A stretch of DNA of 64,000 nucleotides from CAADGU01 sp035444285 (GTDB lineage Bacteria; Chloroflexota; Anaerolineae; Promineifilales; Promineifilaceae), in NCBI GenBank assembly GCA_035444285.1, contig DAOMOK010000001.1, positions 186,001-250,000 on the forward strand. Direction: 5' to 3'. Shown in pieces: positions 58,800 to 64,000 of the stretch. The notes beneath the pieces were generated by a model. It had not been told where the DNA came from and searched no databases. It saw only the letters and a list, made by a program, of their open reading frames with translations. The position numbers and the translations under genes were made by a program. The first letter of the stretch is position 1. Each line of letters begins with the position of its first letter.

Positions 58800-58829
58800 T
58801 TAACATGATTAGGCGATGTAAAGTATAAT
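58800..58829 (+). promoter_or_regulatory. Promoter TTAACA-18 bp-TATAAT upstream of the ccm cluster
   Basis: TTAACA (58800-58805) and TATAAT (58824-58829) are separated by 18 bp, about 48 bp before the DUF2007 gene. Since no terminator is seen before ccmE, this may drive the cytochrome maturation genes as well. The rest of the 296-bp gap shows nothing recognisable. Confidence 0.6.
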
Positions 58830-58877
58830 CCCGATTGATACCTGTATTTAGCAGAGATGGGAGTAAACTAAATTATT

Positions 58878-59222
58878 ATGACGACCACCCCACCAACCGC
58901 ATTACCCTATGATTCTGGCCCAGATGATTCTTCTATTCCCAAGCCTCTTGCTGCCAAAGAGACAATTCCCGGTGGGCAAACAGAGGTGAAGTGGAAAGTG
59001 GTTGCAGAAACTGCCGGAATCACCAATGCCACCATTGTGGGCGGGCGGTTGCAGAGCGAAGGCATCCCCGTTCGTGTCTGGCAGGAAAGCGCCGGTCAGG
59101 CGTTTGGCCTGACCGTAGGGTTGTTAGGCATGGGCTATGTGGCCGTGCCCGCTGAATACGAGACACAGGCGTTAGAAATTTTAGAAACTGACGAAAGTGA
59201 TTTTGTGGATGATGCAGATTAG
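58878..59222 (+). CDS. DUF2007-like putative signal-transducing protein
   Basis: A 114-residue protein. After a Pro-rich N-terminus, residues ~38-110 match DUF2007: WKVVAETAGITNATIVGGRLQSEGIPVRVWQESAGQAFGLTVGLLGMGYVAVPAEYETQALEIL in order. The family is a small alpha/beta domain of unknown role, related to PII-like folds. A promoter lies upstream and ccmE begins 67 bp downstream. SD is weak (GGGAG 15 bases away). Confidence 0.8.
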   Translation: MTTTPPTALPYDSGPDDSSIPKPLAAKETIPGGQTEVKWKVVAETAGITNATIVGGRLQSEGIPVRVWQESAGQAFGLTVGLLGMGYVAVPAEYETQALEILETDESDFVDDAD

Positions 59223-59289
59223 CCAGCGGGAAAATGGGAAGATTTGACCTCCAATCCCTGATCGCTAATTGCAATAAAAGGAGTTGAAA

Positions 59290-59784
59290 ATGGCTGATAC
59301 AACCTGGACAAACCAAGGCGATGGTTTGATCGGTAAAAAAAGTAACCGCCTCAAGTTTGTCGTGGGCGGTGTGGTTCTCTTTGCGGCCATCATTTTCCTG
59401 GTGGTGAATGCGATGAGTGGCAACACCCAACTTTACAAAACGGTGAACGAGTTTTATGCCGACCAGGATCGCCTGACCGGGCGCGATTTGCGCGTCGCCG
59501 GGTGGGTGGTTGGTGATACGGTGCAGTTCATCCAGATAGACGCCACCACCACGCGCCTGGAGTTTGACATTGTAGATGACCTGAACAACCCCAATGCGCC
59601 CCGGCTGCATGTGGTAGCCATGAATGAACCCAAGCCTGACTTGCTGCAAGACCAGGCGCAGGCATTGGTCGAAGGCAGCGCCGGCGAAGATGGCGTCTTC
59701 TATGCCAACCCCGGTGGTCTACTGCTGAAGTGCCCCACTCGGTATGAAGAAATGGACCCGGCACTGCATAACCCGAACCCGTAA
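59290..59784 (+). CDS. ccmE: Cytochrome c maturation protein CcmE, CxxxY variant
   Basis: Periplasmic haem chaperone of System I, 164 residues. An N-terminal helix (LKFVVGGVVLFAAIIFLVVNAM, ~21-42) anchors an OB-fold domain (FYADQDRLTGRDLRVAGWVVGDTVQF, RLHVVAMNEPKPDLLQDQAQALVEG). The haem-binding residue of usual CcmE, His in HxxxY, is replaced by Cys148 (CPTRY, Tyr152), the variant known from archaea and some anaerobes. AAGGAG lies six bases before the ATG at 59290. It heads ccmF and ccmH; ccmA, B and C are not found upstream. Confidence 0.92.
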   Translation: MADTTWTNQGDGLIGKKSNRLKFVVGGVVLFAAIIFLVVNAMSGNTQLYKTVNEFYADQDRLTGRDLRVAGWVVGDTVQFIQIDATTTRLEFDIVDDLNNPNAPRLHVVAMNEPKPDLLQDQAQALVEGSAGEDGVFYANPGGLLLKCPTRYEEMDPALHNPNP

Positions 59785-59785
59785 G

Positions 59786-59812
59786 ACGTGATGCATGATG
59801 CGTGATGCGTGA
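59786..59812. repeat. GTGATGC heptamers between ccmE and ccmF
   Basis: GACGTGATGCATGATGCGTG and a further GATGCGTGA follow the ccmE stop directly. They are the same heptamer as at 29643-29682 and 36956-37016. No strong stem forms here, so read-through into ccmF is likely. Confidence 0.75.
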
Positions 59813-59851
59813 ACTCCTGTCTTGTTCATAATTCATAATTGGTAATTTCCT

Positions 59852-61852
59852 ATGATTCCTGATCTTGGTTATATCGCTTTGGCGTTTGCGTTTGGCACGG
59901 CCGTGTACGCGGCCGTTGCTGCCTGGTATGGTCATCGCACCGACCAGCCGCGTTGGGTAGAGAGCGCCCGCAATGCCACCATTGTCACTTTGCCCCTGGT
60001 GGCCCTGGCCTGTTTTCTCTTGATCATTTCCCTGCTGCGCAATGACTTTTCCGTGGAATATGTCTGGCGCGTCAGCAGCATTGGCATGCCAGATTATCTT
60101 AAAGTGACGGCGCTTTGGGGTGGGCAGGCCGGTTCGTTACTCTTTTGGAATTTTTTGCTGGCAGTGTTTACAGCCGCCGCCATGATGCGCAACTGGCGAC
60201 GCCAGCGGGAACTGATGCCCTATGCCATTATGGTCGCCAGTTTTACCCAGATATTCTTCCTGGGTCTTTCCCTCTTTGTGGAAAACCCCTTTGCCCGTCT
60301 GGCATTTGTACCACCAGATGGGAATGGGCTGAATCCACTGCTGCGGCACCCCGGCATGATTATCCATCCGCCGATGTTGTATCTAGGCTTCGTGGGTTTC
60401 ACCATCCCCTATGCTTTTGCCATGGCTGCGCTCTTGTCCGGCAAGTTGGATGATACCTGGATCCGCCTGACACGGCGTTGGACGCTGGTCGCCTGGCTAT
60501 TTTTGAGTTTGGGGCTGATTTTGGGCGGCCGTTGGGCGTATGACGTATTGGGTTGGGGCGGCTATTGGGCCTGGGACCCGGTGGAAAATGCTTCGTTTAT
60601 GCCCTGGTTGGCCGGTACCGCCTTTCTCCATTCGGTCATGATCCAGGAAAAGCGGGACATGTTCAAAATGTGGAACATGTTCCTGATTGTGTTGACCTAC
60701 TGTCTGGTCATCTCCGGCACGTTTATCGTGCGCAGCGGCGTCATTTCCTCGGTCCACTCTTTTGCCCAATCGGCCATTGGCCCTCTGTTTTTTGGCTTTA
60801 TTGCCATTATGTTTGTCTTTTCGGTGTATTGGCTGAGCAAGCGGCATGAGGCGCTGAAATCAGAAAATCACCTGAATTCGTTTCTTTCCCGTGAAGCTGC
60901 ATTCCTTTACAACAACTTTTTAATCCTGGCTATTCTGGCGGTTGTGTTCCTGTTCACCTATTACCCCATTTTCTCGGAACTGATTACGGGTGAGAAGGGG
61001 TTTGTGGGGCCGCCGGTGTATGAACAGGCGACGGGACCGCTTTTTGGCGTGTTGGTACTGCTCATGGGTGTGGCGCCTTTAACCATGTGGTACCGCACCA
61101 GTGCGCAGCGCATAGGCATGGGCGTGCGTTGGCCGGCGCTGGCGGCGCTCATTTTTATCGGTGTGTTGATTGCCCTGGGCATCCGTGACTGGCGGGCGCT
61201 GCTAGGTTTGTGGATTGTGTCGTTTGCTGCCATTCTAACCCTGCTGGAATTCTGGAAAGGCACACGCGGGCGGATGAAGGCCAAAGGTGAGTCTGCCTGG
61301 ACGGCTTTTGCCACCTTGTTGGGACGTAATCGGCGGCGATATGGTGGCTACTGGATTCACATGGGCGTTATTGTGATGGCCTTTGGCATCATCGGCATGG
61401 AACTGTTCCAGCAGCAAACGCAAATTCGCCTGTCGGTAGGGGATACGCTCTCATTGGGGCAGTATGAAATGCAGTTTCTAGGGGCGACCCGTTTCCCAGG
61501 GCCGGATGATTTGCTGATTACGCAGGCGACGGTGGATGTGTATAACAACGGCCGTTATGTCGGCCAATACTATCCCCGCACCGAACTCTATACCCGCACC
61601 AACCAGCCCATGACCATCCCCGATGCCCGCTCCACCATCAGCGAAGATTTCTACATCCTGATGATTAACTGGGAGCCGACCTCTTCCGATCAGGCCACTT
61701 TCCGGGTTTATCTGAATCCGTTGGTGAACTGGGTATGGGCCGGCGGCATCATTTTTGTCATTGGCACCCTCATTGCCGCCTGGCCAGACCGCAAGGAAGA
61801 ATTGGTGACAGTCTCCCGGCCACATCAGACAGTATTGGCAGGCGGCGATTAG
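59852..61852 (+). CDS. ccmF: Cytochrome c haem lyase subunit CcmF
   Basis: Large integral membrane protein (666 residues, about 14-15 helices) of the haem lyase that attaches haem to apocytochrome c. The tryptophan-rich periplasmic WWD domain is present as WAYDVLGWGGYWAWDPVENASFMPWL (~229-255). Haem-ligand histidines are likely in LRHPGMIIHPPMLYLGFVG and TAFLHSVM. The C-terminal soluble segment (~525-635) has LYTRTNQPMTIPDARSTISEDFYILMI, typical of CcmF. It lies between ccmE and ccmH. Confidence 0.96.
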   Translation: MIPDLGYIALAFAFGTAVYAAVAAWYGHRTDQPRWVESARNATIVTLPLVALACFLLIISLLRNDFSVEYVWRVSSIGMPDYLKVTALWGGQAGSLLFWNFLLAVFTAAAMMRNWRRQRELMPYAIMVASFTQIFFLGLSLFVENPFARLAFVPPDGNGLNPLLRHPGMIIHPPMLYLGFVGFTIPYAFAMAALLSGKLDDTWIRLTRRWTLVAWLFLSLGLILGGRWAYDVLGWGGYWAWDPVENASFMPWLAGTAFLHSVMIQEKRDMFKMWNMFLIVLTYCLVISGTFIVRSGVISSVHSFAQSAIGPLFFGFIAIMFVFSVYWLSKRHEALKSENHLNSFLSREAAFLYNNFLILAILAVVFLFTYYPIFSELITGEKGFVGPPVYEQATGPLFGVLVLLMGVAPLTMWYRTSAQRIGMGVRWPALAALIFIGVLIALGIRDWRALLGLWIVSFAAILTLLEFWKGTRGRMKAKGESAWTAFATLLGRNRRRYGGYWIHMGVIVMAFGIIGMELFQQQTQIRLSVGDTLSLGQYEMQFLGATRFPGPDDLLITQATVDVYNNGRYVGQYYPRTELYTRTNQPMTIPDARSTISEDFYILMINWEPTSSDQATFRVYLNPLVNWVWAGGIIFVIGTLIAAWPDRKEELVTVSRPHQTVLAGGD

Positions 61853-61854
61853 GT

Positions 61855-61920
61855 GAAGGGGTGATGAGGTGATGAAGTGAAAAACGGTCTACTGCTTACT
61901 GTTTACTGCTTACTGCTTAC
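61855..61920. repeat. Octamer then heptamer repeats that supply the ccmH RBS, start and signal peptide
   Basis: GTGAAGGG-GTGATGAG-GTGATGAA-GTGA (8-bp period) ends in the SD-like GAGGTGAT and the GTG start. It is followed by CTACTGC-TTACTGT-TTACTGC-TTACTGC-TTACTTT (7-bp period), which encodes the hydrophobic core of the CcmH signal peptide. Confidence 0.85.
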
Positions 61921-62413
61921 TTTATTCCTGTTTACGGTCGGTATAGCAGCGGCGCAGACGGGGGAAGTGAGCGACGATGAAGTCAATGCCGTTGCCAAAG
62001 ATTTGTTTTGCCCGGTGTGTGAAAGCACGCCGCTAGATGTGTGCCCGACGAAGGCTTGCGCCGATTGGCGGGAATTGATTCGGGTGCAACTGGCCCAGGG
62101 TAAAAGCAGGGCGGAAATTCATGACTATTTTGCCCGGCAGTATGGCGATGGCGTATTGGCCGACCCACCCAAGCGGGGTTTTAGCCTGATTCTCTGGCTG
62201 CTGCCGGTGTTGGGCGTGGCGGTGGGTGGTGTGCTTTTTGTGCGTTACGTGCGCCATTTGCGGCGCGCAGGCGAGACGGTGGTGGCAACGGCCGTTGCGC
62301 CCTCTGCGCCATCACCTTTTTCAGCAGCGGCGGCTCCTCAACCGGCTACTCCCCTGGAAGCCAGCGGCGACTACGTGGCCCGCGTTGAGGAAGAACTGCT
62401 GGCGCGAAAATAG
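61877..62413 (+). CDS. ccmH: Cytochrome c maturation protein CcmH with four cysteines
   Basis: Thiol oxidoreductase of System I that reduces the CxxCH of apocytochrome c, 178 residues. The signal peptide core LLLTVYCLLLTLFL is followed by the CcmH domain (~35-100): DDEVNAVAKDLFCPVCESTPLDVC, PTKACADWRELIRVQLAQGKSRAEIHDYFARQYGDGVLADPP. The usual LRCxxC is FCPVC, and two more cysteines follow (C..C in DVCPTKAC), which is unusual. One helix (LILWLLPVLGVAVGGVLFVRYV) anchors it and an Ala/Pro-rich tail follows. The start is GTG with the SD-like GAGGTGAT, both part of a repeat. Confidence 0.9.
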   Translation: MKNGLLLTVYCLLLTLFLFTVGIAAAQTGEVSDDEVNAVAKDLFCPVCESTPLDVCPTKACADWRELIRVQLAQGKSRAEIHDYFARQYGDGVLADPPKRGFSLILWLLPVLGVAVGGVLFVRYVRHLRRAGETVVATAVAPSAPSPFSAAAAPQPATPLEASGDYVARVEEELLARK

Positions 62414-62427
62414 ATGAGAGGTAAAAG

Positions 62428-63042
62428 ATGACGGATACAATGCAAATCCCTGAAACTGAATCTACCGAGTCAACTCCCGTTGCTGGAAAAACGAGCAAGG
62501 GTGGCATTCGGTGGACGGCCGTGGCCATGTGGGCGGTGGCTCTAGGCGTTTTGGCGCTGTTGGGATGGGGGTTGATCCAGGCCAATGCCCCCCGCCCGGA
62601 AGTCGGCGAGGTGGCCCCTAACTTTACGGTGGAGTTCTTTACCGGATATGAATGGGAAGGGCAACCCACCGTCAGCCTGAATGACCTGGAGGGTAAAGTG
62701 GTCGTGCTGAACTTTTGGGCTTCCTGGTGTGTGGAATGTCGTTACGAAGCAGATGTGCTGGAAAATGCTTCCCGCCAATATGCACCCGATGAAGTCGTTT
62801 TCCTGGGCGTGGCCTATGCCGATGTGGAGCCAAATTCGCTGGCTTACATGGAAGAGTTTGGCGTCTCCTATCCTCATGCGCCTGATCTGGGTACCAGAAT
62901 CTCCGCCAGCTATGAAATTACCGGCGTGCCGGAAACATTTGTCATTGGGCCGGATGGCAAGATCGTCTATGTCCATATTGGGCCAATTAACCAGACGACC
63001 CTGAACCGAGTTATTGCGCAGGCAATGGAAGGGGGATCATGA
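62428..63042 (+). CDS. Membrane-anchored thioredoxin-like protein (CcmG/ResA/TlpA type)
   Basis: A 204-residue thiol:disulphide oxidoreductase. One N-terminal helix (WTAVAMWAVALGVLALLGWGLI, ~31-52) is followed by a periplasmic thioredoxin domain with active site WCVEC (NFWASWCVECRYEADVL) and cis-Pro region ITGVPETFVIGPDGKIVYVHIG. It is expected to keep apocytochrome or CcmH cysteines reduced, as CcmG/ResA does. GAGAGG precedes the ATG. It overlaps the next gene by 4 nt. Confidence 0.94.
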   Translation: MTDTMQIPETESTESTPVAGKTSKGGIRWTAVAMWAVALGVLALLGWGLIQANAPRPEVGEVAPNFTVEFFTGYEWEGQPTVSLNDLEGKVVVLNFWASWCVECRYEADVLENASRQYAPDEVVFLGVAYADVEPNSLAYMEEFGVSYPHAPDLGTRISASYEITGVPETFVIGPDGKIVYVHIGPINQTTLNRVIAQAMEGGS

Positions 63043-63530
63043 CTACAGGTTCCATCTTGTTAGGGGCGGCGCTACTGCTGCTGGTGGTTTTGTTTGTCGC
63101 CAGGCCATTTATCCAGCGCACGCCCGTTACCTCACGGCCACGCACCAGCGGCCAACGACTGCTGGCGCAAAAAGAGGCGCTGCTGGCCGAAATTTTGGCG
63201 TTGGATTTTGATTACGAAACGGGCAAACTGCCAGCGGAACTATACCAACACCAACGCGCCGCCATGGTGGCCGAAACGGCGGCTATTCTGGAACAACTGG
63301 ACAGCCTGCCGCCGGCGCCTACGGCGGACGCCGAAATTGAGGCAGTCATTGCCCAATTGCGCGGGCAAACGCCGGCAGCGCCGGTCGTTTCTGCACCGGT
63401 GTCAGTTTCCGGAGCAGCAAATGGTCACGGCCGTTTCTGCACCCAATGTGGATCAATCATAGACCCCAATGACAAATTTTGCGCTCATTGTGGTTCCAAG
63501 ATAGCCCCACCCGCCGTAAAACCGGCGTAG
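63039..63530 (+). CDS. CcmI-like membrane protein with C-terminal zinc ribbon
   Basis: A 163-residue protein. One N-terminal helix (GSILLGAALLLLVVLFVARPFI) and a helical segment LLAQKEALLAEILALDFDYETGKLPAELYQHQRAAMVAETAAILEQLD resemble the N-terminal part of CcmI, the apocytochrome chaperone. A Pro/Ala linker leads to a zinc ribbon with CTQC and CAHC (~137-157), absent from standard CcmI. The ATG overlaps the thioredoxin-like gene stop (ATGA). Its place in the cluster supports a role in haem attachment, with the zinc ribbon perhaps binding partners. Confidence 0.8.
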   Translation: MTTGSILLGAALLLLVVLFVARPFIQRTPVTSRPRTSGQRLLAQKEALLAEILALDFDYETGKLPAELYQHQRAAMVAETAAILEQLDSLPPAPTADAEIEAVIAQLRGQTPAAPVVSAPVSVSGAANGHGRFCTQCGSIIDPNDKFCAHCGSKIAPPAVKPA

Positions 63531-63559
63531 TAACCATAAAGATGGGGGACACTCTTTTG

Positions 63560-64000
63560 ATGAAGTTTGTTAGATTTATACCTATTGTTCTCGTTCTGGT
63601 ATTTTCGTTTGCATTTATCCTCATCCTCAGCAGGCCGATCATTGCCCAGGAGCCGGTATTACCCATTGCGCCGCCAGATGCCGAAGCCGGGCTGGCGATT
63701 TATAACGAGCGCTGTGTGGTTTGCCACGGGCCTTTGGGCGCGGGTGATGGTGAACAGGCATTAGCCGCCGGGCTGGAGCCGCGTAATTTTACCGACCCGG
63801 CCTATCATCTGGCTGCCGAACCACAGCAAATGTTCGACGTTATAACGAATGGCAGCATGGCGAATGGGATGCCGCCCTTTGGCCCGGTTTCTTCCAATCC
63901 ACTCATGGATGATGACATCTGGAATTTGATTGCCGCCGTTTACAGCTTTGGCGTAACGCCCTCCGCCCTGGAAAATGGGGAAACGCTCTTTACTAATTTG
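63560..64000 (+). CDS. Membrane-anchored c-type cytochrome (partial)
   Basis: The first 147 residues of a cytochrome c; the gene runs off the window. An N-terminal hydrophobic anchor or signal (FIPIVLVLVFSFAFILIL) precedes a class I domain with haem motif CVVCH (GLAIYNERCVVCHGPLGAGDGE) and a Met-ligand candidate in NGMPPFGPV. The last residues, SALENGETLFTNL, look like the start of a second haem domain (GxxLFxxxCxxCH expected), so it may be dihaem. An in-frame ATG at 63542 is possible but the ATG at 63560, 10-12 bases after GGGGG, fits better. It is a natural substrate of the ccm genes before it. Confidence 0.88.
   Translation, partial: MKFVRFIPIVLVLVFSFAFILILSRPIIAQEPVLPIAPPDAEAGLAIYNERCVVCHGPLGAGDGEQALAAGLEPRNFTDPAYHLAAEPQQMFDVITNGSMANGMPPFGPVSSNPLMDDDIWNLIAAVYSFGVTPSALENGETLFTNL

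Overview
The window is a chromosomal segment of about 56% GC, most likely from an uncultured-type Chloroflexota (Anaerolineae/Caldilineae-like). This is inferred from three things: the gene repertoire (split aconitase X, GT39-type membrane proteins with a soluble tail, an EF-G2-like GTPase, CarH-like photoreceptor), large secreted multi-domain proteins ending in a short [YF]LP tail, and a genome-wide iterated palindrome, ACGGCCGT (about 125 copies counted by hand). No rRNA, prophage, IS element or CRISPR array was seen. One tRNA (Arg-CCG) is present.

Layout. 1-5.8 kb: a truncated cyclase/AAA/TPR signalling protein, a tyrosine recombinase, a MerR/B12-binding CarH-like regulator with an operator-promoter of three 11-bp steps, and mscL. 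5.8-18.9 kb: EF-G-like GTPase, YbaK-type deacylase, lone receiver protein, a 1442-residue subtilisin-like protease, quinone oxidoreductase, rhomboid protease, a TPR membrane protein coupled to an AI-2E family permease, and SDR-type threonine dehydrogenase. 19-25.4 kb: a very large surface protein (beta-helix, ASH-like, beta-propeller and IPT domains), a low-complexity-tailed DUF1269-like protein and an HdeD-like membrane protein. 25.4-33.3 kb: GT-C-like membrane glycosyltransferase, aconitase X small subunit, a DUF3592 protein, aconitase X large subunit, and divergent smc. 33.5-40.6 kb: nucleotidyltransferase, secreted 5'-nucleotidase, a small membrane protein, a CAP-LysM protein, trpF, and an ECF sigma/membrane partner pair. 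40.7-46.2 kb (minus): lipoprotein esterase, YprB-like exonuclease and a WD40-GTPase-zinc ribbon-TIR protein. 46.6-55.4 kb: membrane protein, mutarotase-like protein, hslO, tRNA-Arg, PspC protein, OmpR/histidine kinase pair, PAP2 phosphatase and an FG-GAP secreted protein. 55.6-64 kb: lpdA, ygfZ, DinB-like protein, then a cytochrome c maturation cluster (ccmE, ccmF, ccmH, thioredoxin-like, ccmI-like) leading into a c-type cytochrome cut by the window edge.

The most unusual signals are: (1) the WD40-GTPase-TIR protein, which keeps the TIR catalytic-type glutamate; (2) a CarH-like photoreceptor with an apparent self-operator built like the known CarH operator and overlapping a good promoter; (3) ACGGCCGT, analogous in abundance to cyanobacterial HIP1; (4) palindromes at convergent gene ends whose outermost triplets are both stop codons; (5) many 7- or 8-bp tandem repeats in gaps that have been recruited as promoter elements, ribosome-binding sites, a signal peptide and in-frame insertions; and (6) a CxxxY-type CcmE that coexists with a CcmH carrying extra cysteines.

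Gene calls are from reading translated sequence only. Starts were revised where a Shine-Dalgarno sequence, a 4-nt overlap or a promoter argued for a shorter protein.
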